Shown: positions 33,009 to 44,477, counted from the stretch's first letter. The stretch is 60,000 nt of DNA from Owenia fusiformis (GCA_903813345.2 CAIIXF020000009.1:16457759-16517758); one strand, 5' to 3'. The notes: a model not told the origin generated them from the sequence alone. Program-made: numbers and translations.

Positions 33009-33402
33009 AAAGGACGGTTCTTGGTTTGGAGAACAGTCTCCTGGGCTAATAATTTTTTTCATGAAAAATATAGAAATATTACCCAAATTAAATTATGAAT
33101 ATTCAAAAGAGAACATTTAAATCTACAAGATGTAAAAATAACATAATGGTCTGAAGCAGGGATAACGCTAAATTAGAACGATTCAATAAAATACAAGTCT
33201 CGATTTGGGGAAAGAAGTTCATCAGTGTACTGCGCTTATATTTTTTTGCAAAAAATCTAGAAATATTACCCAAATTAAATTATGACTATTGAAAAGAAAA
33301 CATTCAAATCTATATTATGTAAAAAAATTCAAATATGACCCAAGCAGGGATAATGCTCATTTAGATTGATGAACTTCGTTCTCCAAACCGAGAATCGTCC
33401 TT
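33009..33402 (-). mobile_element. MITE family M, copy 1
   Basis: The ends are AAGGACGGTTCTTGGTTTGG and CCAAACCGAGAATCGTCCTT (inverted). The interior also pairs with itself (ATTACCCAAATTAAATTATGA occurs in both halves). The same element lies at 37379-37772 in the opposite orientation, inside a related repeat. The uninterrupted family sequence (TTTGGATTTAAATTTAGGTC at about 37270) marks the empty site. No ORF. Confidence 0.8.
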
Positions 33403-33465
33403 TTGGTCAGCTTAATCACATAAGACCTTACTGAGCTCTAAATAAGTAAAATTTTCAAAGTCAAA

Positions 33466-33899
33466 GGTCATCAAACTAGGTCACACAACTGTGCTGTCTA
33501 AGTTTCTTAAAGATCGAGACTACAAATCCAAATCAATATTTTTGTTGTTTGAAAGTCAGGATATACATTCCTCTGAAGGTTCCAAACTGTGTGAGCACAG
33601 GACCGTGGGTCTTATTTTTTCAACAAACCCGGTATTTGTGCATTCAAATATAGTTTTTTTTATTGAATTCGCTTCTGATTTCGGTCATCAAACTAGGTCA
33701 CACAACTGTGCTGTCTAAGTTTCTTAAAGATCGAGACTACAAATCCAAATCAATATTTTTGTTGTTTGAAAGTCAGGATATACATTCCTCTGAAGGTTCC
33801 AAACTGTGTGAGCACAGGACCGTGGGTCTTATTTTTTCTACAAACCCGGTATTTGTGCATTCAAATATAGTTTTTTTTATTGAATTCGCTTCTGATTTC
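33466..33899 (+). repeat. 217-base tandem duplication
   Basis: Bases 33466-33682 recur at 33683-33899 with almost no change (CAACAAAC in the first, CTACAAAC in the second). The unit contains AGGTCACACAACTGTGCTG and ends GCTTCTGATTTC. It is non-coding, and the near identity implies a recent event. Confidence 0.85.
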
Positions 33900-34102
33900 G
33901 GAATTTACAGATCTGATATGTATTGACTATACTAAACTTTTAGTAGGTTTTCTTGAATAATGTATGTGGAAATTGATGTGTGTATATCCTGCCACCCCTG
34001 CAAAATAATGGACTTGCCCACTTGGTCTCTTGGATCCACTTGTAAAATATGTATAACCAACAAATTGTTCTCCAGAAGGTTGAGATATTTTTTATGTCAT
34101 AG

Positions 34103-34171
34103 GCTCGATCCAGTAGCTCCCTTGGTCGGGGGAAAGGTCGGGCAAAGATTCTCCAACAGGTACCTTCTGAG
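34103..34171 (+). CDS. Host gene exon 1 in window (23 codons)
   Basis: The exon lies between TTTTTATGTCATAG| (acceptor, AG at 34101-34102) and |GTGAGT (donor at 34172). It encodes SSSSLGRGKGRAKILQQV and a few flanking residues, a basic, glycine- and serine-rich segment. Both borders are in phase 0, which fits the phase-0 start of the next exon at 35941. Upstream exons must exist, since there is no start codon; the candidate at 14079-14357 ends in phase 0 and could precede it. No domain is recognised. The support comes from splice signals and phase, because the exon is too short to judge by composition. Confidence 0.6.
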
Positions 34172-34376
34172 GTGAGTATAGTACCATTTAAACTCTATTG
34201 CTGACATTCTAATAAAAATGGCAGTTTGGGAAGACAAGTCTTGTCTTCCAAAAGTACCAAAAGTACTGGAAATGCAAGGTCAGTTTTCTTTATTAGAATT
34301 ATGTGGATACTCAGTTGCTCTATTAGGAGAGTTCAAATTTTTCCCAATTTAAACCTAGTTATCTAAATAAAATTTG

Positions 34377-35705
34377 GCTTTGTATAAAAAACCTCCTACC
34401 TCGCATCCACCTACCCATGTACATGGGACATGATACAGTCTTTGAAGGGTTCAATTTTAAAGATTATTAAATCTTAGTTTATGTTGAATAATAGATGAAT
34501 ATTATTAAGATGAGTATTAATGCACCCATGTGCCTTTATTTATGGAACTGTCTAGTCAAAAAATAAAGCCGGAATTGCAAAAATGTCAAAGGAATCCTGG
34601 GAGATACAAGTGACAAAATATTGGCTCTGGGACGAGATCAAACAACTTTAACATATTCTTTACCCTACCTATTTTGCGATTTAATGCATTACCATATTTA
34701 AGCAGATATCTGACAAATTCATAAAAATATTTTTTGATTGATAAAATCATCGATTATAAAACCGGAAATGTGTTCTGTGACGTCCGTGTGTGAATATTTC
34801 AATTATTCAGATTTTGCTGTGGATTCAATTTTAAATGCTTCTAAATGATCTTCTTATGCTTACTATGATTTCTGTTAGTATTTGTTTTGACTTCCCCGTT
34901 TCATAAAAAGAACGTTATCTGACTCGACTGGAAAATTCACTTCCTGTCTATCGTAATAAAGATGAGCTGAAAGTTGTCATATACAACTTTCAATCCTCAG
35001 TCTTAATATAGTTTTTCAAGGTTAAATAGGCAACTTTGAATGCCCCTTCATGCATAGTTCGAAAATAGAATCATCAGAGAAGGTTTTAAACCATGAATTC
35101 GACTCTAAAGCCTGAAAAAAAGTTTGAACCATTTTATCAGCTGTAAATTACAGTGTGCCTTTAATTTCATGAATTTGAGCTATTTTGTTTTCAGGTCTGC
35201 TTTTGATTTTTTTGTTGATCAGGCAGTCTTACAACACATTAATTGAGCAGTTGTGCCGTTACTATCGATCCTATAAATACGATAGATCCAATAAAGGCAG
35301 AGGGCACAGGTGCATCAATGCATATTCTATAATTGAGCATAAAGTGAGAATGAATAATCTTAAAAAAAAATTTAAATTGCTCCCTTCAAAGGCTGTTTCA
35401 AGACCCACTTACTTGGGTACCAGGTTTTTTATACAAAGCCAGATTGCCCGATCAACAAAAATCATTTCGAGAAATCAAAAGCAGACGTGAAATCAAAATA
35501 GCTCAAATTATTAACATTTCTGCAATTCCGGCTTTATTTTATGACTAGACAGATGACAGATCCATAAATAAAGGGATATAGATGCAGTTAATTCATCTAT
35601 AATTCATTTAATAATCTTTAAAATTGAACCCTTCAAAGACTGTATCATGTCCCACAAACATGGTTAGGTGGGTACGAGGTAGGAGGTTTTTTATACAAAG
35701 CTATA
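34377..35705. mobile_element. Inverted-repeat DNA element, ~200-base ends
   Basis: The left end GCTTTGTATAAAAAACCTCC (34377) returns inverted as GGAGGTTTTTTATACAAAGC at 35686-35705. Pairing continues through TTCAATTTTAAAGATTATT and AAAGCCGGAATTGCA, to about 34590 on the left and 35515 on the right. The middle contains the family E sequence (34575-35030) and a frame at 35185-35490 of unclear origin. I could not find a certain target-site duplication. It lies in the intron between the exons at 34103 and 35941. Confidence 0.75.
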
Positions 35706-35940
35706 AAGTTTAGTTTAGTTTTAATGTTATTTATAATGGTCATTTACCAGTAAAAGAAAATCATAAAACAATACATTACCCAACCTCAACCACTTTAGTT
35801 GAACAAAATATACTTTGACATAAATATAAGTAAAGGGTCCTAAGTAACTTCCACAGTAAAAATGTTCAATGTTGGGTCATATCTATGTTTGCTTGTCATA
35901 ATTTGCCATTTATTTGGCTATTGTGTTTCTTGTATTCCAG

Positions 35941-36232
35941 GATGCATATCCAGGGTCCCACCCAGGGTCACATCGAGGTTCCCACCCAGGGTCACATCCA
36001 GGATCAGTGCACAGTGGAGGAAAGCTAAGTTATAGTAGCAATGAAAGACTTAGTAAAGGTGACATTGGGCCTGATGATTTTGAATCTGTAGACACTGACA
36101 GCACCCATGACTCTCTGAAGAGATACAAGTACAGACCTGCTTATCAAAGTGGACAGAAGATTGCACTAGACAATAATGAGACAGCTTACATGAAACCGAC
36201 TAGTATCTTAAACCCATCAAGACCATTTAAAG
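35941..36232 (+). CDS. Host gene exon 2 in window (97 codons)
   Basis: It starts after TTCTTGTATTCCAG| and ends before |GTATCC (36233). The first codons repeat a His-Pro-Gly-Ser type motif five times (YPGSHPGSHRGSHPGS), with matching 12-base DNA repeats. The remainder is polar, probably disordered sequence (DDFESVDTDSTHDS, and later YMKPTSILNPSRPF). It enters in phase 0 and leaves with one base over, which matches the two-base start of the exon at 41971. No known domain is seen. The protein is likely a large, partly disordered regulator, but that is inference. Confidence 0.7.
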
Positions 36233-36719
36233 GTATCCTATATCTGTGCATTAATGTTATAGTATGAGTCTATCTCCTTCCAAATATTGAACACTTTTCT
36301 TTCACTTATAACTAACACTAATATAACCTCTAGATTACAATTTAAAACTGAGGTGGGCCATCCTATGATTATCTTTTCTTCATCCTATAGTGATTCTTGT
36401 TTCTGACATTGTATTTGAAATAATATTATTACACTCTGGTTTCATATATTAATAAACATAAATAAGACATTCATTTTCCACTGCTGTCAAAATGATCATT
36501 TTCTCAAGATAGAGTGTATCACACAAAGCCCCGTTTATACTAAGTGGTCTTTTTCACAGGCTTTTTAAGTCCTCTAGAGACCTGTGATGACAGTCTCTTT
36601 TCACGATACCCGATGTGTCCTCCTGAGACCTGTGGAGTCTGATGGAGTCCGATCAAGACCATTGGAGTCCTGTCAAGTCTGATGAAATCCCCTTGGATCA
36701 TGCAATGTCATTCATTTTT
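36233..36719. other. Intron, no feature seen
   Basis: The start of the intron between the exons at 35941 and 41971. Near 36540-36690 there are loose repeats of GACCTGTGATGA and GAGTCCTGTCAAG-like words, echoed near 41440-41480 on both sides of the nested repeats. Confidence 0.45.
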
Positions 36720-37965
36720 ATCGCACTTTGAAAAAGTGCTATATTGTGGTCGTCTTGTGCTGTTGGGCGGGCGGGCGTGCAGGCGTGCGGGCGGGCGGCA
36801 CATAAACCAAATCTTGTCATCAAATTTCCAGGATAACTGCTTACCTGTTCAACTTGAAATTTTTACAGATGCAAGAGCAGACTAGTACCAAGATCTGATT
36901 AGGTTAAGGGCATGCTGGGTAAACTACATGGCGGCCATTTTGAATTTTTCAACAAATCTTGTCATCAAAATTCAAGGAAAACCACTTATCCGTTCAACTT
37001 GAAATTTTTACAGATGCAAGAGCAGACTATTGCCAAGATCTGATTAGGTTTTGGGTATGCTGGCTGAATTACATGGTGGCCATTTTGAATTTTTCAATTT
37101 GGCGGCCATTTTGAATTTTTCAACTTGCTCCAAATTGACCAAATTCTTTTTTTAAAAACATCTACAAGTTCTCAGAAGTTCAAATCTGACCTTAGATTTC
37201 AGATTTGACCTTTCATTCACCTTCAGTGACCTTGAAAAGGTCAAAAAAGTTGATTTTCTAAATTGATATTTTGGATTTAAATTTAGGTCAGCTTAATTAC
37301 AAAAGACCTACTGAGGTCTGAAAAAGTGAAATTTTCAAGGTCGAAGGTCATCAAATTAGGTCACAAACAATGTTATCTAAAGGACGATTCTCGGTTTGGA
37401 GAACGAAGTTCATCAATCTATATGAGCATTATCCCTGCTTCGGACAAATTTGATTTTTTTTACATAACATAGATTTGAATGTCTTCTTTTGAATAGTCAT
37501 AATTTAATTTGGGTAATATTTCTAGATTTTTCGCAAAAAAATATTCGCGCAGTACACTGATGAACTTCTTTCCCCAAATCGAGATTTGTAATTTATTGAA
37601 TCGGTCAAATTGAGCGTTATCCCTGCTTCAGACCAATTTGTTATTTTTACATCTTGTAGATCTAAATGTCCTCTTTTGAATATTCATAGTTTAATTTGGG
37701 TAATATTTCTATATTTTTCATGAAGAAAATTATTAGCCCAGGAGACTGTTCTCCAAACCGAGAATCGTCCTTTTCCCAAAGTTCAAGACTACAAATAAAT
37801 TCTTGTCATCAAAATTGCAGGAAAACCGCTAACCTTGTCAACTTGAAATGTTTACAGATGCAAGAGCAGACTAGTGCCAAGGTCTGATTTGGTTTTGGCC
37901 ATGCTGGGTAAATTGCATGGTGGCCAGTTTGCTCTTCAAAGTGCGATATTTATCACTGTGTGTCT
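36720..37965 (+). repeat. Dispersed repeat family C (GGGCGGGC type)
   Basis: It begins TCGCACTTTGAAAAAGTGCT and ends CTTCAAAGTGCGATATTT, so its ends are short inverted repeats. A GGGCGGGCGTGC microsatellite (36765-36800) is near the start. ACAGATGCAAGAGCAGACTA recurs near 36865, 37013 and 37857, marking an internal repeat. The middle (37110-37390) shares the AGGTCA-rich core with family A. MITE M copy 2 interrupts it at 37379-37772. Confidence 0.75.
37379..37772 (+). mobile_element. MITE family M, copy 2
   Basis: The ends are AAGGACGATTCTCGGTTTGG and CCAAACCGAGAATCGTCCTT, nearly perfect inverted repeats. It is the reverse complement of copy 1 at 33009-33402. It lies between TGTTATCT and TTCCCAAAGTTC, where the family A sequence without it reads CTGTCTAAGTTTCTCAAAG. 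Confidence 0.8.
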
Positions 37966-38615
37966 TGTTTTTTTCTTATAGTTCATTTATTGGTCGTCAT
38001 TCATAAAGGCCTTTGTAACCATGGAAGTATCACGTGATCATATTTTAACAAAACAGACCGATGAAAACTGGTGAGACTAGAACTGCTCATTCAACAAAAA
38101 GCCTCAGCAGTCTTTTGAACAGTTAGATATTTTATGTTTAGAAGTAGTTTGAATAGTCAATGTAATGAAATGATGTGATAAAAATAACCACATATCTACT
38201 TACCAGTGTACAAATAGTGACTGTCATTGAGGGCAAAAGTGTAAATTATTTCCCGGGGGAATATCCTCTGAAATATACTATTCCCGATGCGGCAGTCACT
38301 ATATGATGTCATGATATGCTCAACAGAATTTTTTTCGTCAGGGATTTCTGGATTTTGGAGACTCTCACTTGGAAAATTCAATGTGTTTAACACGGGAAAT
38401 AAATTATCATAACATTTGAAATTACACAGACATATTGATCTTAAGGAACTTTATCCATCTTGCCAATATTGTATCGTTCACGCACAGCTGTCATGGTGAA
38501 CAGAGTTGAGTTAGGTCTGTGTGTTTTCTCCATTTTTCTGTTTTTCGTGTGCGCAGTGACAATGCGCAGACGTTTCCTGGGGTAAAAGAAGTTGCAATTG
38601 TGACGTCCGGGCGGT
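37966..38615. other. Intron, no feature seen
   Basis: Unique-looking AT-rich sequence. Short minus-strand frames (38196-38393, 38441-38708) have no family features. Confidence 0.4.
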
Positions 38616-39879
38616 AGGGGTCCCACGATTAATTATCTTTAATTTCGATACGAGCAACGATATTTTCCTCACTGTACGATACAAACGATGCAAGCAATGT
38701 AAGAGCATAACAAATATTTATATTTTTAAAAAGTATATGGGTAAACGAGACAAATGTAACAACCGCTGAATTTCTAACTTGTGAAACAGTATGAAGCTAT
38801 GAATGTCTTCCTAAAACTAATGTCCACTAGTGTCCGGTGTCCATCCATGGTTTATATTTTTATTTCACGTTTTTTTCCAAGTTTTTCATTAAAGGAAACT
38901 GAATATCCTATATTGGGGGTACATTCTATGCCAGATTACACACGGAAAATACAGGGTGTTCAAAAAAAAACGCAACCCAAAGAAATCGCTATATCTTGGA
39001 AAATACTAGTCCAATTGTGTTCATTTTTTCAGGAAGGAAAGAAGAGACTGTGTATGTATAGCTCATGTTGTTAGTTAGTTGTAAAACATGATGTCTTGGA
39101 CAAATGCTCAAAAGACATTAGTATTGGAAAGATACGAAAAACGCAGTCAGAGACTACTGTCACAGCAATAAAACCAAATAACTTTCTAACCATAGTGTTT
39201 TGGCTATTCAAATTTGGCACAAATCATCTTCATTCAATGTATGATAAATCTGTATAGTGAAATCAAAATCACTCCAGGGACTTTACAGTTTTGGTTGAAA
39301 TGCTTTCAAAACCCAGTCAAACACCCTGGTTCAGCCAGACTTAAGAAGGCATTTTGAACATGACTGTAAAGTCCCTGGAGTGATTTAAATGAAACTCCCC
39401 CAATTCACTACACATTATATGAAGATAATTTGTGGTGAATCTGAAGTGCCAAAACACCATGGTTAGAAAGTTAGTAGGGTTTATTGCTCTGGCAGTCACC
39501 TCTGGTTGCGTTTTTCATATCTTTCCAATACTAATGTCTTTTGAGAAGGTGTCCAAGGCATCATGTTTTACAACTAACTAACAGCAGGAGCTATACACAT
39601 ATAGTCTCTTCTTTCTTTCCTGAAAAAATGAACACAATTGGATAAGTATTTTCCAAGATATAGCGATTTCTTTGGGTTGCGTTTTTTTTTTAACACCCTG
39701 TACTAAAATGGAAAAAACAGGAAGATACAATCTTATTTAAACTGCTTTTGAACATGATTTTGCTGTTTTGGGAGGTTAAAAACGATACAGAATTTTAACC
39801 GATATTCAAGTTGAGTATCGATACGCTCGTATCGTGCCTAATTGCTTGAGCAAATCTGAGCAATCGCGAGACCCCTAGT
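38616..39879. mobile_element. Outer inverted-repeat element around a foldback
   Basis: The left end TAGGGGTCCCACGATTA (38616) and the right end, whose reverse complement reads TAGGGGTCTCGCGATTG, match with few changes. The inner flanks also match (GATACGAGC and ACGATACAGAA-type words). The perfect foldback at 38952-39700 sits inside it. The end style recalls hAT elements, but I could not fix the target duplication. Confidence 0.55.
38952..39700. mobile_element. Snapback mariner-type MITE, arms ~340 bases
   Basis: It starts CAGGGTGTTCAAAAAAAAAC and ends GTTTTTTTTTTAACACCCTG, with TA flanks at 38950-38951 and 39701-39702. The arms (38952 to about 39290, and about 39365 to 39700) pair nearly throughout, leaving a loop of about 70 bases. 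There is no ORF. The CAGGGTGTT end and TA site place it with Tc1/mariner-type elements. Its transcript would fold into a very long hairpin. Confidence 0.88.
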
Positions 39880-40240
39880 CAGAGGGCAGTAATTCAAATG
39901 TCTATTCCCGCTTTTCACATTTGAGGGAATATAACTTTCGGCGGGAAATAGTATATAGTAACATGTTTTATGATATCTCGTCCTAGGTTACATTGTGAAA
40001 CTCAGCTAAATACGACAGTTTTTGCAACAAAATACTGATATTGTTTTTAGCAGCGTTTGGTGTTTAGTTCGTCCATTTTGCCATTCACATGTCTGATCAC
40101 GTGTCAAGTCATATGACTCAATGATGTGTCGCTCTAACATGTCTGACAAAGAAAGTTATTAATTTATTAGAAAATGGTTTTCTGAAATCTGCTGCTGAAT
40201 ATAGAATAAAATTTTCCAAGAGAGCGATGTCACATATTAT
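39880..40240. other. Intron, no feature seen
   Basis: Non-repetitive at the scale of this window; I see no exon or inverted repeat. Confidence 0.4.
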
Positions 40241-41355
40241 TATCCCAGGGAACGCCTCCGTCCGTCCGTCCGTCCGTCCGTCCGGGCAATAACTCAAATA
40301 CCGTTGGCTCGATTTTGTTCATATTTTGTACACATATACCCTATGGAGGTAGAAATTCTGCTTAAAAGCCGATTTTCAAAATGGCCGCTCATTTCAAAAT
40401 GGCGGCCATTTTAGTGACGATTTTACAGTAATTTAGGTGCAATATGTAAAACTGTAATAGCAATATGTTTTAAATGTAAAAAAATTAAAAAGGACATTAA
40501 TAATGCTACAAATGTAGATATTAAAAAAGCACATGGCAGCCATCTTGAAAAATGGCGGCCTTTACTCGTCATTTTACGATTTTTGCTGTAACTCAAAAAA
40601 TAGTGGAGCCATTTTGTTCATATTTGGTGTGTGAATACTATAAGCATTGCACACTGTCTAAAGACACTTTTGCTAGAAGGCGGCCATTTTTCAAAATGGC
40701 TGCCATTTTAACGTATTTTACATAACTCGAAAAGTAGTGGAGCGATTTTGTTCATACTTGGTATGTGAATACTATAAGCATGGCACACTGTCCTATGACA
40801 CTTTTGGTAGAAGGCGGCCATTTTGAAAACAATTTTGAAAAATGGCCACCAATTTAACGTATTTTACTATAACTCGAAAAGTAGTAGAGCGATTTTGTTC
40901 ATATTTGGTTTGTGAATACTATAAGCATGGCACACCGTCTATTTCTAATGACGCTTTTGGTAGAAGGTGGCCATTTTGAAAAATGGCCGCCATTTTAACG
41001 TATTTTACTATAACTTGAAAAGTAGTGGAGCGATTTTGTTCATTATTGATATGTGAATACTTTAAGCAATTACACATTGTCTAATAAAACTTTGGGGAGT
41101 AGTTGGCCATTTTGAAAAATGGCCACCATTTTTATGTGTGTTATTTTACAAGTACGTGTGCGATTTTTCAAAAATTTTAGAGGTGGCTACTTAAAAGCAT
41201 ATTATTTCTGATGACAACTTGGCTAGTGAGCCACCATTTTGAAAATGGTGGCCTTTCTGGTATGTTGTTTTATGATATTTGCGCTTCGTTTGTAAAAATG
41301 CCAGCCATTTCTGTTCGATGGGATTCGCTACGCTTTGGCGTTGCCGTTGTTCTGG
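40241..41355 (+). mobile_element. Dispersed element family B, copy 2
   Basis: It starts TATCCCA and then jumps straight to GGGAACGCC, so about 25 bases present in the other copies are deleted. A short CGTCCG run, the GGGCAATAACTC segment, about five array units with GGCCATTTT palindromes and the TTGCCGTTGTTCTGG end follow. It lies in the intron before the exon at 41971. Confidence 0.85.
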
Positions 41356-41970
41356 TTAAAATCAACTTTACGCTGGAAACTTAAATTCCAAACATTGAAA
41401 ATCTAAGTGGGGCGGTCTCCACTGGACTCAATCGGATTTTTCAAAAAGACCAATCAAGACTGCCAAAAGTCCTGTGAAGTCCAAAATAAAAATCCTGTAT
41501 TTTCTTCCATTGGCAATACACAGGGGATGAAAAAAGACCTGTCAGTGTAGACGCGGGGCTTAACAAGGAGTAGATTTTAAAATTGTCAAGATTGGGCCAA
41601 TATTTTTTTAAACCATTCATGCAAAAAAAGATTACACATTAAATTGTGATTGTGTATGTATATGCACACAATATTACTGCTAAACTGGTTAGAAAAAGTC
41701 AACCCTTTAGTCGTCATGGCTCGTCCTTACCACTACCATTCAAAATTTGTCCAATCACTATGTATAGGCTGCAATCTGCTTCATGATATCAGGATTTGGT
41801 ATTAATGAACAGTTAGATTGTGTATAGCATATACACTGGACCAGAGGCATAAAAATTTGTTATTATCTGTCTCGGACTGAACTTACATGTAGAATACTAT
41901 TGTGCACAAGAATAAAAGAAAATAATAAATAAATGTATGAATATTAGACAATGAATATTTACCATTGCAG
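41356..41970. other. Intron, no further feature
   Basis: The intron ends in TTTACCATTGCAG| at 41970, a good acceptor. No repeat family recognised apart from GACCTGT-like words near 41440-41560. Confidence 0.45.
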
Positions 41971-42778
41971 GCTTCACTACCATGGCATTCCACAGAACCC
42001 CTGATGTGAAGTGTACCGAGGAGTTTCCGACACTTTCTGGTGCAGTGGGCAAGACTAAACAGACAGTTGACAAGAAACAATGGACTAAGCAACTAAAGGC
42101 TGTCAAACCTAATGAGCCTATATTCAATCATTCCAATGAGTTAAACAATCTCACCACACTAAGGAAAACTGAAACCCACAATAGCCAGAACAAGAAAAAA
42201 TATTTGAATGATGAAGCTAAAAAGCCTAAACTTACACTGGCTAATGCATTTGCAATGCATCTTCCAACTTGTAGATCTCAGGCCACACCTCAGCAAGCAT
42301 TGAACATCTCACCAGATGTTGTAGTTGAGGAATTATTCTTTGAATCTGAGGGATGCACTGATGAAAGCAACATTAAAGTTATGAATGCTAAATACAGCCA
42401 AAATCTTGTAAATACATGCACAAACAAACAATCTCAGGGAAATTCTGTATCTAGTGATATTGAGCATGGGAAATCATCAGTTCCATATTCTGATCAATTT
42501 CAAGATGCAGTGGTTGAAAACAATCAGGTGAACCAAAAGATAGACAACCAAAATGATTTAGGGACAAAGACTCATGATGAAGGTGATCCAATCCACACAT
42601 GTTCTGCTTTGATTCAGTTTGGACCATTAAAAAAGGTGACAGGGCCAAATGTTCTAACGATGGAGAACCTGCCACTAAGTCTTGAACCAATCAACCTGGA
42701 AGATACTCTTCTCATGTATGGTGCTGTAGAGCACATCCAATTGTGTCAGCTAGATAACTCAATAACTGCTCAAGTCAC
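41971..42778 (+). CDS. Host gene exon 3 in window, ends in an RRM-like segment
   Basis: A long open exon of 808 bases lies between TTGCAG| and |GTAAGT (42779). The first two bases complete the codon begun at 36232, and two bases are left over at the end, which the next exon completes. The first half has TEEFPTLSGAVGKTKQ and many polar residues, with no recognised domain. The last ~45 residues (GPNVLTMENLPLSLEP and then AVEHIQLCQLDNSITAQV) resemble the first half of an RNA recognition motif, with an RNP2-like VLTMENLP strand. The protein may bind RNA, but this is pattern reading. The long exon with clean splice sites and protein-like composition makes this the firmest host-gene call in the window. 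Confidence 0.8.
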
Positions 42779-43064
42779 GTAAGTAATTTTACCATGTGTC
42801 AGTTCTTTGAAAGCCATCAGGTGGATAATAGTACTGTTAAATGTGCACATCTCATGAATGTCACCAGGTATGACCATAGTGAGCGACCATTTTGAAAATG
42901 GTTGCAATTCTTATGTGTATTATATTATGATTTTTGCTGTAACTAAAATGCAGTTGAGGGATTTTGTAAAAATGGCAGCCATGACTGTTTGATGGGGTTT
43001 GCTACTCTTTGGCATTGCCAAATCTAGTTTCATGATGCCATTATTGCGTTGTAGGCAAACCTGT

Positions 43065-43185
43065 AAACACCGTCAAATGTCTGTACATGACTAGAGTTCA
43101 CAAAAAATGATCTCAGGACAATTGAAGACCTCAAAAGTGAGATCATCCGTGTCTTTCAGGTCATACCTGCTGAGGAATGCAGTTG
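43065..43185 (+). pseudogene. Transposase tail fragment in the intron
   Basis: The frame reads NDLRTIEDLKSEIIRVFQVI and then PAEEC, the C-terminal helix pattern of mariner-like transposases of the type also seen at 1580-1650. The upstream part contains a stop. It is a relic just 5' of family B copy 3. A decayed family B end lies further upstream, at 42860-43030. Confidence 0.5.
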
Positions 43186-43190
43186 GTTAT

Positions 43191-44477
43191 TATCCCATCG
43201 AACGAAGTTCGGAGGGATATAGGGAACGCCTCCGTACGTCCGTCCGTCCGTCCGTCTGTCCGTCCGTCCGTCCGTACGTACGTCCGTCCGTCCGTCCGTC
43301 CGTCCGGGCAATAACTCAAATACCGTTGGCCTGATTTTATTCATATTTTGTACACATATACCCTATGGGGGTAGAAGTTCTGCTCGAAAGCCGATTTTTA
43401 AAATGGCCGCTCATTTAAAAATGGCGGCCATTTTAGTGCCGATTTTACAGTAATTTAGGTGCAATATGTAAAACTGTAATAGCAATATGTTTTAAATGTA
43501 AAAAAATTATATAGGACATTAATTAAGCTAGAAATGTAGATATTAAAAAAGCACATGGCAGCCATCTTGAAAAATGGCGGCCTTTACTCGTTATTTTACG
43601 ATTTTTGCTGTAACTCGAAAAGTAGTGGAGCGATTTTGTTCATATTTGGTATGTGAATACTATAAGCATGGCACACTGTCTAATGACACTTTTGGTAGAA
43701 GGTGGCCATTTTGAAAAATGGCGGACATTTTGAAAAATGGCCGCCATTTTAACTTATTTTACTAAAACTCGAAAAGTAGTGGAGCGATTTTGTTCATATT
43801 TGGTATGTGAATACGTATAAGCATGGCACACTGTCTAATGACACTTTTGGTAGAGGGCAGTCATTTTTCAAAATGGCCGCCATTTTAACGTATTTTACTA
43901 TAACTCGAAAAGTAGTGGAGCGATTTTGTTCATATTCGGTATGTGAATACTGTAAGCATGGCACACTGTCTAATGACACTTTTGGTAGAAGGCGGCCATT
44001 TTGAAAAATGGCAGACATTTTGAAAAATGGCTGCCATTTTAACTTATTATACTATAATTCGAAAATTAGTGGAGCGATTTTGTTCATATTTGGTACTTGA
44101 ATACGTATAAGCATGGCACACTGTCTAATGACACTTTTGGTAGAAGGCGGCCATTTTTCAAAATGGCCGCCATTTTAACGTTTTTTACTATAACTCGAAA
44201 AGTAGTGGAGTGATTTTGTTCATATTTGGTATGTGAATACTATAAGCATGGCACACTGTCTAATGAGACTTTTGATAGAAGGCGGCCATTTTTCAAAATG
44301 GCCACCATTTTAATGTATTTTACTATAACTCTAAAAGTAGTAGAGCGATTTTGTTCATATTTGGTATGTGAATATTATAAGCATGGCACACTGTCTAATG
44401 ACACTTTTGGTAGAAGGTGCCCATTTTGAAAAATGTTCGATGGGATTCGCTACGCTTTGGCGTTGCCGTTGTTCTGG
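43191..44477 (+). mobile_element. Dispersed element family B, copy 3
   Basis: The most complete copy. It has the TATCCCATCGAACGAAGTTC start, a CGTCCGTCCG/CGTACG microsatellite (43232-43308) and the GGGCAATAACTC segment. Six or seven array units of about 135-145 bases follow, most with a GGCGGCCATTTT palindrome, then the GATGGGATTCGCTACGCTTTGGC end. The left flank is TTAT and the right flank TTGA. It lies in the intron between the exons at 41971 and 44561. Confidence 0.88.

Larger units (their letters stand above)
32770..33900 (+). repeat. Dispersed repeat family A, copy 2 (interrupted)
   Basis: Matches 5570-5940, beginning with ACATGTCAGCATCAAATTTT. A small inverted-repeat element interrupts it at 33009-33402, and its last part is tandemly duplicated. 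The CGTCCG start is missing, so the copy is truncated. Confidence 0.8.

Noticed and set aside
35185-35490. Possible piggyBac-like transposase in the inverted-repeat element
   Set aside because: One short phrase in another frame (FDFFVDQAVLQHI) recalls piggyBac-type text, but stops follow at once, and neither a TTAA duplication nor a DDD core was found.
35941-36000. Collagen-like domain in host exon 2
   Set aside because: The PGSHPGS repeats lack a Gly at every third position; only a short low-complexity motif is supported.
42451-42690. Minus-strand ORF inside host exon 3
   Set aside because: A shadow of the plus-strand exon, which has better splice support and protein-like composition.
43156-43344. 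Open frames of Arg-Thr-Asp-Gly or Pro-Ser-Val-Arg repeats over the CGTCCG runs (also at 25905, 50609-50902 and 5049)
   Set aside because: They are direct translations of a CGTC/CGTA microsatellite and occur on both strands; no conserved domain or start context.
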